Shown here piece by piece: positions 8,114-16,510 of a DNA stretch of 64,000 nt (its first letter is position 1; each line of letters begins with the position of its first letter). The stretch lies in NCBI GenBank assembly GCA_959601025.1, contig CAUGOD010000002.1:1-64000 (forward strand). The letters run 5' to 3'. A program made the position numbers and the translations under genes. The notes below the pieces were generated by a model, which saw only the letters and a list, made by a program, of their open reading frames with translations, searched no databases and had not been told where the DNA came from. This DNA comes from an uncultured Oscillospiraceae bacterium (GTDB taxonomy: Bacteria; Bacillota; Clostridia; Oscillospirales; Acutalibacteraceae).

Positions 8114-8974
8114 TTATCGTTCGATGCGGGCTTTCAGGAAGTCCGCGGCCAGCCGGATATCGGCCAGCGGATTGGCGCCGACCTCCCGTTCGATGGTCAG
8201 GAAGCCGTGATAGCCGATTTCGTCCAGCGCGGCGAGATAGGCGTCAAAGTCCACCGAGCCCTGCCCGAGCGGGACCTCCTGGAAATATTCCTCCAGCCGC
8301 AGATCGCCGATCCCGCCGTCGGCGAAGAAGCCGTATACCTCGACCGGATCGGATTTTTTCAGCATCCGGCCGTCCTTCGCGTGGGTGTGGACGATGTACT
8401 TTTTCAGCCGGTGGACCGCGGCGACCGGGTCGTCGCCGGTGACCATCACCAGGTTGGCGGGGTCAAGGTTGACCGCCACCCCGTCGGACGACAGGCTGTC
8501 CAGAAATCCGCCCAGACGTTCGGCGGGTTCGGGACCGGTTTCCACGGCGAAACGGACGCCGGCGCGGCAGGCGTACTCCGCCAGCTGGTTGCAGGCCTCC
8601 TGCATGATCTGGTACCGTTCGGCGTTCGGATCCGCCGGAATCACCCCGATGTGGGTGGTGACCACTGGCGCGCCGAGCTGTACGGCTAGGTCCACAATTC
8701 GTTTGGAGCGTTCGATTTTCGCCGGGTTTTCCTCCCGCCGCTCAAACCCGTGACCGCCAAGGTCGCCGCACAGAGCGGAAACCACCAGGCCGTTTTCCTC
8801 AAGGATACGGCGTTTCTCCGCGATGGCGGCGGGAGTCATGTTTTCCGGGGCCATTTCCCCCTCCACGGCATACATCTGCACACCGTCGGCCCCCAGCTTC
8901 GCGCAGGCTGTCATGCTTTCCGCAAACGGAAGGCGCAGGCAGTCGGCAATCACGCCGATCTTCCATTTTTTCAT
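8114..8974 (-). CDS. Sugar phosphate isomerase/epimerase, xylose-isomerase-like TIM barrel
   Basis: The 286-residue product has the AP-endonuclease-2/xylose isomerase-like layout: KIGVIADCLRLPFAESM, GADGVQMYAVEGE, ALCGDLGGHGF, VVTTHIGVIP, FAVETGPEP, VNLDPANLVM, VHTHAKDG and FLTIEREVG. The Glu, Asp, His and Glu of these motifs are the expected metal ligands. An ATG four codons upstream is also possible, but GGGG seven bases before this ATG fits better. It is the first gene of the three-gene sugar-conversion operon, transcribed away from the AraC genes. Confidence 0.8.
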   Translation of the reverse strand: MKKWKIGVIADCLRLPFAESMTACAKLGADGVQMYAVEGEMAPENMTPAAIAEKRRILEENGLVVSALCGDLGGHGFERREENPAKIERSKRIVDLAVQLGAPVVTTHIGVIPADPNAERYQIMQEACNQLAEYACRAGVRFAVETGPEPAERLGGFLDSLSSDGVAVNLDPANLVMVTGDDPVAAVHRLKKYIVHTHAKDGRMLKKSDPVEVYGFFADGGIGDLRLEEYFQEVPLGQGSVDFDAYLAALDEIGYHGFLTIEREVGANPLADIRLAADFLKARIER

Positions 8975-9109
8975 AAAAATCCCCATTCCTTATTCCTTGT
9001 TGAATTTGAGACGGTTTCGGCCAAGGGTCGAAATTGTCGCGGCGCTTTTTGCGGCAAAGGATCAAATTCCGGCGTGAAAAGGCTGAAAAATCGTATTTTT
9101 CAAACGAAA

Positions 9110-9163
9110 GCCTCCTCTCTTTATAAAGAACCTTGTTTAAGCTCATTATAAAAGAGAGGAGGC
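9110..9163. terminator. Long inverted repeat between the AraC gene and the sugar-enzyme operon
   Basis: GCCTCCTCTCTTTATAA faces TTATAAAAGAGAGGAGGC with a 19-base loop. On the minus strand the right arm overlaps a TATAAT-like hexamer, so it could be a terminator for the AraC gene, an operator for the downstream operon, or both. Its arms also contain the anti-Shine-Dalgarno complement. The rest of 8,987-9,236 holds no gene. Confidence 0.45.
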
Positions 9164-9236
9164 GATTCGGCTTTATCCGTTTTTTTAATGCTGTTTTGCA
9201 GAAGATGAGAAAATTCGATCGGCGGCGGAGCCGAGG

Positions 9237-10112
9237 CTATCGCCTGTTTTTTTCGCTTTGGCGGGCGGAGAGGTACCGGCTGGGAGAAACGCCGTAATAG
9301 CGGGAAAAGGCGCGGGAAAAGGTATGGATGGACTGGTATCCCAGCTGCTCGGCGGTTTCGGTCACGCTGACGCCGTTTTCCAGCAGGGAAACCGCCCGGC
9401 CGAACAGCCGCATCTGGAAATACTCCGAGATCGACATTCCCATCCGCCTGGAAAACAGCTGGGACAGATAGGCGTAGCTGTAGCCGAAGTCGTCGCCGAT
9501 CCGGGACAGATGCTCCAGCCGCAGACCGGGAGAATCCAAGCGGCGGATGATCGCATACAGGGTATCCTCCGCCGAGCGGGGCGGGATGACGGGAGAATAC
9601 CGCCGGTCTTCCTCCCGCCCCAGGAAACGCCGGTAGGATTTTACCACGAGCTCGGTCAGATAGGCGGCGATCATGGGCAAACGGTATCCCGAATCCTGTT
9701 CCAGCTCGCTGAAGATGGAGAAAAAGAGGGCGGCGAGCTCGCCGCAGTCGGCGGTTATCCGTGTAGTGGCCGCGTCGAAAGCCTGCCGTACGGCGGTATA
9801 CGATTGGTCCAGAAAGTCGAAGCCCACATACAGGTATCGTACGGGGTCGGCGTCGTCCGATTCGATGAAGTGGATATCCCCCGGACGGTTGAGTACGAGG
9901 TCGCCCGCCTGGACGGAAATCTCCGTTCCGCTGATACGGAACACCGAGTCTCCCGACAGAATCAGGGAAAGTTCATAGCAGTCCTGCTCGTGCTCCTCCA
10001 CCGTGTGCCGGAGGCCACAGGAAAGATCCCCGATCTGGTGGAGAGAAAAGCTGCCGCAGAGCAGGGGGGAGGCGCAGAACTGGTTATCGTAATGAAAGCG
10101 CGCCTGTTCCAT
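9237..10112 (-). CDS. AraC-family transcriptional regulator with cupin sensor
   Basis: GGAGGCG precedes the ATG of MEQARFHYDNQF, giving 291 residues (a longer upstream frame is ignored). Residues 1-150 form a cupin-like AraC_binding domain (EQDCYELSLILSGDSVFRI, GDLVLNRPGDIHFI). Residues 190-285 hold two helix-turn-helix motifs, with YLSQLFSRRMGMSISEY and the signature IHTFSRAFSRYYGVSPSRYL. It follows the giant AraC fusion in the same direction with a 93-base gap and lies upstream of the sugar-enzyme operon, so it is a candidate regulator of either. Its sensor is similar in style to that of the regulator at 59,764. Confidence 0.85.
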   Translation of the reverse strand: MEQARFHYDNQFCASPLLCGSFSLHQIGDLSCGLRHTVEEHEQDCYELSLILSGDSVFRISGTEISVQAGDLVLNRPGDIHFIESDDADPVRYLYVGFDFLDQSYTAVRQAFDAATTRITADCGELAALFFSIFSELEQDSGYRLPMIAAYLTELVVKSYRRFLGREEDRRYSPVIPPRSAEDTLYAIIRRLDSPGLRLEHLSRIGDDFGYSYAYLSQLFSRRMGMSISEYFQMRLFGRAVSLLENGVSVTETAEQLGYQSIHTFSRAFSRYYGVSPSRYLSARQSEKNRR

Positions 10113-10205
10113 TGGTGCATCGCCTCCTTGGCGTCCGGCGGGGCGAAAAGGGACGCCCACGCGGATCCTGTACCGGGCCGGCGCTTCCCGGCGGCCATTC
10201 TTCCG

Positions 10206-13200
10206 TTATTCCTTCTGTCCTTTCGACGGCTTGTTTACATGGACGATGATCGGCTGGGTGTAGCGGCGGTAAGGGCCGTAGGGAGAGCTGTTTTTATCGC
10301 ACCGAAGGGCAGTAGACTGCTCGTACCACAGGAGGATGGCGCCATCGCCCGGCTCTTCCGCATACAGGCAATTCCCCTCCGCACGGAGCCCGCCGCTCAG
10401 CACGGTGATCTGCGGGGAGACGAGGACGTCCGCCTGCGAGTAGGTGGTCATTACCGCCCGCAGCGGGCGGCTTTCCCCGACGCGGAGGTGAAGCTCCCCG
10501 CCGCCGGACCGGTCAAAGGACAGTTCCTTCATCCAGCCGCAGAAGGTGTGAACCTGATTGGTAAACAGCCCCGTCACGCCGGACAGGAAATACTCCCGGA
10601 AATCCATCCCGTTGTCAATGTAATACGTCCAGGAGGAAATGCCCCGGCACCACAGGTTATAAATAATATGGGAGAGGTTGGCGGAATGGTCATAGCGGGG
10701 GCTGAACTGGGTGGTGTGCAGCTGCAGGTTGGTCAGGATTTCGGAGAGGGAGAGGCGGCAGTCATGCCCGTACAGACCGCGGGTAAAAACCGAGGCGCGG
10801 GGAATTTTCCGCCGGATGTGCTGTATCTGCGCGGTGCCGCCCACCACGTAGGAAACCCGATCCTCCATCCCGGCCTCTCGCGTCAGCTTTTCCAGCTGGT
10901 CGATGATCCGCTCCTCATCCTCGTAAACCACCAGAAACAGACGAAGGGACCGCGGGGCGAAAAAGCGGTAGAAGTCCTCCAGCAGGGCGGGATGGGTATC
11001 CAGGCATTCCAAATGCGGATTTTGATTATACCGGATTTTCCGAAGCTCCTCCCATGTATAATCCTCCACATTTCCCAATTTGTCAAGGGAGTGCCGTTCG
11101 ATTTCCCGTTCCGGAAAGGCGATCAGCCGCCGATCCTTGGTAAAGAAAATATCCAGAATCGCAAATTCCGCGCCGCTGTCCTCGTACGCCGCGGCGGCCG
11201 CCTCCAGAGAATCCCAGGGATAGACCTGTTCATAGCCGTAGGAGATGACCCGCGGTGTGTGGAGCATTGTGCGGCCCCCATATTTTTCCACCGCCCCGGC
11301 CAGGCGTTCCGGATGATCCACCAGCAGTCCGGACGCGCCGCTGGTCAGCATACGGTGGTACCGGATATCCAGATTCTCTTCCCCATGGAACTGCTGAAGC
11401 CAGACGGTGGTCTGCCGCAGCTGCAGCGCGGAGACGATGGAGCGGGGAGTATCCTCCGGCAGCATCAGGATGCGGATGTGGTTTTCGTTGCACAGCGCGT
11501 GCAGCTCGTCCGGAGAGGGAAGCTCATCCGTGAATTCCAGAATACCCCGCAGGCTGTAATACTGCTTATGGACATGCCGGAGCAGGTCGGGCTTGGTGGA
11601 CATCACGAAAACATCCTGAAAATTTTTCTCGTTCAGGTATCCCATCAGGGCGTCCACGGTTTCCTTATCCGAAACCGTGAATACCGGAAGAAGCTTCTGA
11701 TAAATCTTTACAAACAGGCTGGAAAGCGTACCGAGAGGGGTTCCGGTCACACTGTACACGGTCAGGTTTTCATGGAGCGCCAGCTGAACGCCTGTGGGAT
11801 GCGAATCCCCCTGACAGAGACGGTTCAGCTCACTCTGGCTGCGGGGCCGGGCAATCACCGCCGGCGGCAGGAGGAAGGGGGACTCCGGCGGGGCGAATTC
11901 CAGCAGGTCGTTTTTGGAGGAGGACTCCGTCAGCATGGAGATGTCGGTATCGGTGAATTCCACATCGTCCAGAAACAGTCGCCCGATGGACGGCTTTTCC
12001 GTGTTGTTGATGCTGCGGAAAAAGAAATGCAGCCCCACGCCGGTGGTCAGCGATATCGTGTGGGTCTCGTCCTTGGGCACGAATTCGTCGAGCGGCAGAC
12101 AGATGACCGCGCCGATGTTGCCGATGTCCACCGTTTTGGTGAACGTCTGCCACTGACTGTCCGTCAGGACAATCTCTACTGTGACAAGGCTGGTGGCCTT
12201 CGCCCAGAAGGAAAGGTATTTCATCCCCTGGATGGAAAAATCCGGCCGGCGGCGCGCATAGCAGTCCACCCGCCAGTAGGAGGTAACGTTGAATTCCATT
12301 GCCAGAGAACGGGTGCCGCTGTGCCGGGGATAGGGTACCAGCTCAATGGTTTGCATGGAGCCATACACCCGGTCGGCCTCCCATTCCAGGCTGTCCCCCT
12401 CGAAATTGTCGAACACCCGGCGGAGAGGCTTTTGCCGGGTGACCTGCCGATCCTTCTGCTGGAAGCTGCCGGGGGAACGGCCGATCTGCCGGGTAAAGGC
12501 GCGGGAGAAGGAATGCACCGCCGCGTAGCCCAGCATATTGGAGACCTCGGTGATGCTCATATCGTCCTTGAGCAGCTCGATGGCCTTTTCAAACCGTTTG
12601 GTCAGGAAATAATCCCGCAGGGAGGTTCCGGTCGCTTCGGAAAAGGTGTGGGACAGGTAGGAATAGTTGTAGCCAAGCGCCTCGCTGATTTTGGAGACGT
12701 TCTTGAGATACAGGATGTTGGCGTCGATGTAGCGGATCACCTCGTCCACAACGCTTTCCCGGCCGCCGGCGGCGTGCGGCGCGGGCGCGGCTTCCCCCGC
12801 CCGGACGCAGCTGCGGTAAAAATAGATGAGAAGCAGCCGGAGCAGGAGCTCCAGCATGGACTCGTGAAACACGTCCCCTGCGCGCAGTTCACCCGTCAGC
12901 GCGTTCCAGGCGCTGTAGGTATCGGCGCCGGTTTCCACGGGGGAGAGAAGGTAAAGGGGCAGGTTTTCCCGGATAATCGCATCGTCCCCGATGGGGCGTC
13001 CGGATTCCTGGAAGGCGAACCGCACCTGAGAAAAGGACAGTCCGTTTTCAGCGTTCGGAACCAGCTCCACTCCGCTGTCTGAGAGGGCGAGAAAGGAGAC
13101 GCCGCTTTTCAGCGGCTTCCGCTCGCCGGGAGCCCGCAGCTCCCCGCCGCCGGTGGCCACATAGAAAAGATCGTAGCTCTGCACCCGGTCGGCGGGAGGA

Positions 13201-13319
13201 CGGTACGGTTTCCGGAGACGGCCGCTCCAAAGGCTGTGCAGGTGGAAAGCGGCGCCGACAGCCATGGGAGGGTGGAATTCTTTGGAAAAGATGAACGGAT
13301 TTCTGTCTTTGGCAGGCAA
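10206..13319 (-). CDS. Giant AraC regulator fused to a carbohydrate-binding-like domain and degenerate GDPD domains
   Basis: One uninterrupted 1,037-residue frame with a TTG start behind a strong GGAGGGG site. Residues 1-170 look like a cupin-type sensor. Residues 190-290 are a complete AraC helix-turn-helix pair (YNYSYLSHTFSEATGTSLRDY, VHSFSRAFTRQIGRSPGSF). Residues 302-460 form a jelly-roll module with the pattern NFEGDSLEWE, GTRSLAMEF, KYLSFWAKA and LFLDDVEF, as in secreted carbohydrate-binding domains. Residues 480-685 and 686-925 resemble two glycerophosphodiester phosphodiesterase folds (GASGLLVDHPERL; WDSLEAAAAAYEDSGAEFAILDI; GVTGLFTNQVH). In the second the catalytic HRG, E-x-D and HD have become SYG, ILD and PE, so it is probably inactive. 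A beta domain closes the chain. There is no signal peptide or clear membrane helix, so it should be cytoplasmic. Confidence 0.8.
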   Translation of the reverse strand: MPAKDRNPFIFSKEFHPPMAVGAAFHLHSLWSGRLRKPYRPPADRVQSYDLFYVATGGGELRAPGERKPLKSGVSFLALSDSGVELVPNAENGLSFSQVRFAFQESGRPIGDDAIIRENLPLYLLSPVETGADTYSAWNALTGELRAGDVFHESMLELLLRLLLIYFYRSCVRAGEAAPAPHAAGGRESVVDEVIRYIDANILYLKNVSKISEALGYNYSYLSHTFSEATGTSLRDYFLTKRFEKAIELLKDDMSITEVSNMLGYAAVHSFSRAFTRQIGRSPGSFQQKDRQVTRQKPLRRVFDNFEGDSLEWEADRVYGSMQTIELVPYPRHSGTRSLAMEFNVTSYWRVDCYARRRPDFSIQGMKYLSFWAKATSLVTVEIVLTDSQWQTFTKTVDIGNIGAVICLPLDEFVPKDETHTISLTTGVGLHFFFRSINNTEKPSIGRLFLDDVEFTDTDISMLTESSSKNDLLEFAPPESPFLLPPAVIARPRSQSELNRLCQGDSHPTGVQLALHENLTVYSVTGTPLGTLSSLFVKIYQKLLPVFTVSDKETVDALMGYLNEKNFQDVFVMSTKPDLLRHVHKQYYSLRGILEFTDELPSPDELHALCNENHIRILMLPEDTPRSIVSALQLRQTTVWLQQFHGEENLDIRYHRMLTSGASGLLVDHPERLAGAVEKYGGRTMLHTPRVISYGYEQVYPWDSLEAAAAAYEDSGAEFAILDIFFTKDRRLIAFPEREIERHSLDKLGNVEDYTWEELRKIRYNQNPHLECLDTHPALLEDFYRFFAPRSLRLFLVVYEDEERIIDQLEKLTREAGMEDRVSYVVGGTAQIQHIRRKIPRASVFTRGLYGHDCRLSLSEILTNLQLHTTQFSPRYDHSANLSHIIYNLWCRGISSWTYYIDNGMDFREYFLSGVTGLFTNQVHTFCGWMKELSFDRSGGGELHLRVGESRPLRAVMTTYSQADVLVSPQITVLSGGLRAEGNCLYAEEPGDGAILLWYEQSTALRCDKNSSPYGPYRRYTQPIIVHVNKPSKGQKE

Positions 13320-13426
13320 ATTCAGCCCCTCCTTTTTCGTGCTTTCAGCGGATTTCCACCTTCATGGCCGCCTTTGTGGCCGCCTTTGTGGCCTCGTCTT
13401 AGGCTGACGGCTCTTCGCGCGCCGGG

Positions 13427-15388
13427 TCAGGCCAGTCCCTTTAGCTGCAGAGTGACCACGCCGTTTGAGGTGATCTGGACGGTCAGGGCGCCGCTTGCTT
13501 CCTCCCAGGCGGTCTTGGCAACGGCGCTGTTGTTGCCCGCGACGGTGAGCTCCGGCCGGGCGGACAACCCTTCCAGCGTGATGGTGGTTGTGCGCAGGTC
13601 CTCCGGGCTGGTATCCCGGTTCCCTTCCAGATAATCGTCGATGAACATATCCCAGCGAATCTTTTTGTTCAGGAAATCCCGCGCGTCGTACCGGTAGTTG
13701 TAAAGCTCGATCTTCAGGGCGCCGCCGTCCTCATACAGCAGGGAATAGCTGTGTTCCGGCAGGTCGATCGCCATTGTTTTCTGATTTTTCAGGGCAAAAC
13801 GGGCGCTTTCATGCGCGTTGATGGTGGTGTTTTCATGGTTATTGAAGATAAGAGAGTAGTTTTCCATCGCATACATGGTCGCCGTGCCGGTGTAGGTTTC
13901 GGCGTATTTGCTGTTGAAGTACGCCTGCTTGGAGGCCGCATCGCTTCCCAGTAGGCTCTGGTAATTGCCGCTGTTCACGATGGCGGCGTCCGGCAGGACG
14001 GCGGAGGCGCTGACCTGCCGGAGCAGGGAGGGGACGATATAATACCGGCCGGTGGTGGGCAGCCATTTCTTGCTCACCCGCAGCTGGCGGTAGGTATTCA
14101 TGTAGTCGAGGGTGGGACCGTACAGGTCGATCAGGAGGGGGGACTCATAGCCCGCGGTATCCTCGGCGTCAATATCGCTGTACTGGTACGCCACCTTCAC
14201 CTTGGATTTGACCTCGTCCCTGGTGGGGATCAGCCCGCCGGACACGATCTTCTGGTAAATGGGATACAGGACGTTGTAGAAGGCCGGCGTCCACACGGTT
14301 TCGCCGTCCGCGTTGACGGCCGTCATGGTCAGGTCCTCAAAGGAATACACCGTCGCGCCCCCGACCGTGTCGTTCAGAGTGTCGATCCCCGCCATGGCGG
14401 CGGGATACTGCTTGATCAGGTCTTCCGACTCGCTGCGGAAGGTGCCGCCCATGTCGTCGTACTGACCGAAGCCCTCTTCCCACCAGAGCCAGCTTTCCAC
14501 ATTGGAGCCCCAGTTGCCGCACACGCCGGAGAGCCAGCAGCCCATCGCCGCGCTCTGGACGGCGAAATGGCGGCCCTGTCCGTTGTGCTTATCCACCAGG
14601 ACGACGTTGTGGGCATAGGAGGACATCAGGCTGTACAGCTCCTCGTCCTCCAGAAAGCGAGCGAATACGTTGGTATTCTGGACGTATTCCATGTCGAGCC
14701 AGATGAAAAGCGCGTTGTTTTCCTTGCAGGCCCGCAGCGTGTTTTTGATGCGCTTGCTTTCCTCTTCCTCCGAATACATACAGCTCAGCTCGGTGTGGGC
14801 GTATCCCTTGAGGGAGGCGTGACGCTTCAGCAGGCCGGAGAGCTGCTCCTGCGTGAACATTTCCCGCTCGGAATAGCTGTTCCAGTGCTCGACTTGCAGG
14901 ACGACGGGAATATTCTGCGCATCGGCGACCGTTAATAGGTCATCGAAGTATTGTACCACGGTATCGTTGTCCTTAGTCGCGTCGTAGGAGGTCAGAATGG
15001 CGGAATACGCCCGGACGTCCTCCGGAAGCATCTTCCAGAGCTTGACGACCCCCTCCGCTTTTTCGGGAGTGGAGCTGCGAAAAAGAAAAAGGGGATTTTC
15101 CGTGTTGACCACCAGGCGGGTATTGCTGTCGGTCGCCCGGACCCCGGCGGACACGGGGGAAACGGCCGTCATATCCAGGGGGGCAACCGTTATGCCGTCG
15201 CCGTCGATCGAGGCGGGCGGAACGCCCTCCGACGCGGAGGAGGGGGGCGTGGAGGAGGGGGTGGAAGCGACGCTGCCGTCGGATCCTGCGGAGGAAGCAT
15301 CCTCCGGAGAAGGGACGCAGCCGCTGAGCAGGGAGAGGGACAGCGCGCCTGCCAGCAGGAGGGATCGTATAGTACGCGGCGTTTTCAT
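13427..15388 (-). CDS. GH98-family glycoside hydrolase lipoprotein
   Basis: It starts at MKTPRTIRSLLLAG behind AGAAAGG. A lipobox SLLSGC predicts a lipid-anchored extracellular enzyme of about 630 mature residues after a Ser/Pro-rich linker. From about residue 95 it follows GH98 closely: LPEDVRAYSAIL, IPVVLQVEHWNSYSE, YAHTELSCMY, ALFIWLDMEY, GCWLSGVCGNWGSNVESWLWWEEGF, GGATVYSFED, GRYYIVPSLL, and the C-terminal TTTITLEG with SNGVVTLQL. Known GH98 enzymes are endo-acting on blood-group galactosides or on xylan. Glu in HTEL and in YSFED occupy positions where I recall conserved acidic residues. It lies between a membrane-anchored binding protein and the AraC fusion. A paralogue without a signal is at 29,585. 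Confidence 0.85.
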   Translation of the reverse strand: MKTPRTIRSLLLAGALSLSLLSGCVPSPEDASSAGSDGSVASTPSSTPPSSASEGVPPASIDGDGITVAPLDMTAVSPVSAGVRATDSNTRLVVNTENPLFLFRSSTPEKAEGVVKLWKMLPEDVRAYSAILTSYDATKDNDTVVQYFDDLLTVADAQNIPVVLQVEHWNSYSEREMFTQEQLSGLLKRHASLKGYAHTELSCMYSEEEESKRIKNTLRACKENNALFIWLDMEYVQNTNVFARFLEDEELYSLMSSYAHNVVLVDKHNGQGRHFAVQSAAMGCWLSGVCGNWGSNVESWLWWEEGFGQYDDMGGTFRSESEDLIKQYPAAMAGIDTLNDTVGGATVYSFEDLTMTAVNADGETVWTPAFYNVLYPIYQKIVSGGLIPTRDEVKSKVKVAYQYSDIDAEDTAGYESPLLIDLYGPTLDYMNTYRQLRVSKKWLPTTGRYYIVPSLLRQVSASAVLPDAAIVNSGNYQSLLGSDAASKQAYFNSKYAETYTGTATMYAMENYSLIFNNHENTTINAHESARFALKNQKTMAIDLPEHSYSLLYEDGGALKIELYNYRYDARDFLNKKIRWDMFIDDYLEGNRDTSPEDLRTTTITLEGLSARPELTVAGNNSAVAKTAWEEASGALTVQITSNGVVTLQLKGLA

Positions 15389-15470
15389 CCGCTTTTCACA
15401 CCTTTCTTGTGAAGCGGCCGGCCGCAGGCATACGGATACGCGCGGCCGGCCGGATGAGGGCTTATGGTAT

Positions 15471-16436
15471 TTACTGCTCTTTATCGGAAGGATCGCTGTC
15501 CGCCGGCGGCTCATCCGAAGCGTCGGGAGCAGGCGCTTTCTTTTTGCGGTACAGGACGAAGCCGACGATGCCGCCGACGATCGCCAGCACCACAATGGTC
15601 CCGATTACGCCGCCCAGCACATACAGCCCCGCGTTGGCGGCGGGTGCGGGTTCCGTCGGCTGGGTGGACGGCGCGGTGGTGTTCGGGTTGGTTGACTCCG
15701 ACGCCTTGGCGTCGGACGTGCTGGGCGTGTCGGAGCCGGAGGGGGCGGCCGCCGTGGTCGTGGTGGGTTTCTTTGTGGTGGTGGGGGCATGCTTCATAGC
15801 CTCGGCTTCGGTGCTGAGGTCGGTCGGGTCGTCGCCCTGGAAGAAGTAAATATTATCATACCACACCGACCCGGTCCGCTGGAAGGCCTTCGGCTGATCT
15901 TCGCCGAAAATCACTGTGGAAAACCCGCTGAAATAGGCGGCGGAGAAAAAGTCGAAGGTTTCATCCTCCACCCCGACCAGATCCTCAAAGCGAATGGTGT
16001 ATTCACGGGGCTCCGGAGAAGCGTAGATAAACATATGGCCGCTGACGTAGTCAAAAGAGGGGCTGCAGCGGATGGCCATCGGGCAGGTGGCTTTTACCGT
16101 GAACTTGATGCCGTCGCAGTTGCTCGGCAGCGCTTCGCTGAAATGCTCCTGATCCGGGTAGTGGATGATGGTGGCCCAGCCGGGCTTTACGTTGAGGTTA
16201 TAGTCGGTGCGCAGGGAGTTTTTCCCTTCCAGAACGCTGTTTGTGTCCAGCTCCAGGGAGACGGCGTCGCAGGCCCGCTGCGCGCCCCAATAAAGGATGA
16301 AATCGGAGGTTTCGTTATAGCTTTCGAAATCCTCCTGCATCTTGAACACGGTGGAGCTGGCGGACACATTGGCCGTCAGTCCCAGGGAGAGCAGAAGCGC
16401 GGCGAGAAGGGATACGGCTTTTTTCGCGTATTTCAT
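15471..16436 (-). CDS. Membrane-anchored carbohydrate-binding-like surface protein
   Basis: A 321-residue protein with a clear signal peptide (MKYAKKAVSLLAALLL, cleavage near VSASS). A single jelly-roll-like domain (about 30-205) follows, with MQEDFESYNETSDFILYW, GKNSLRTDYNLN and VWYDNIYFFQGDD. A Thr/Pro/Ser-rich linker (220-265) leads to one transmembrane helix near 268-295 and an acidic cytoplasmic tail. The layout suggests a receptor displayed on the membrane next to the GH98 lipoprotein and the binding-protein gene, 82 and 74 bases away. The ligand is unknown. Confidence 0.7.
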   Translation of the reverse strand: MKYAKKAVSLLAALLLSLGLTANVSASSTVFKMQEDFESYNETSDFILYWGAQRACDAVSLELDTNSVLEGKNSLRTDYNLNVKPGWATIIHYPDQEHFSEALPSNCDGIKFTVKATCPMAIRCSPSFDYVSGHMFIYASPEPREYTIRFEDLVGVEDETFDFFSAAYFSGFSTVIFGEDQPKAFQRTGSVWYDNIYFFQGDDPTDLSTEAEAMKHAPTTTKKPTTTTAAAPSGSDTPSTSDAKASESTNPNTTAPSTQPTEPAPAANAGLYVLGGVIGTIVVLAIVGGIVGFVLYRKKKAPAPDASDEPPADSDPSDKEQ

Positions 16437-16510
16437 AATCAGGACTCCTTATTCATTATTTGAAAAGACGGGAGATTTTCCGCCGTTTTCCGGGGAAGCC
16501 GGCTGTCGTC

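Noticed and set aside
6079..8442. Open frame of 787 codons on the plus strand
   Set aside because: It is the antisense of three clear enzyme genes and shows no coherent protein family.
9258..13082. Open frame of 1,274 codons on the plus strand
   Set aside because: It lies antisense to the two AraC genes, has no ribosome site or recognisable domain, and is rich in Gly/Arg/Pro/Val as expected for the complement of GC-rich genes.
13360..13400. Short tandem GGCCGCCTTTGT repeats
   Set aside because: Only two to three copies between two genes, without a stem or link to a start codon. Probably chance in GC-rich DNA.
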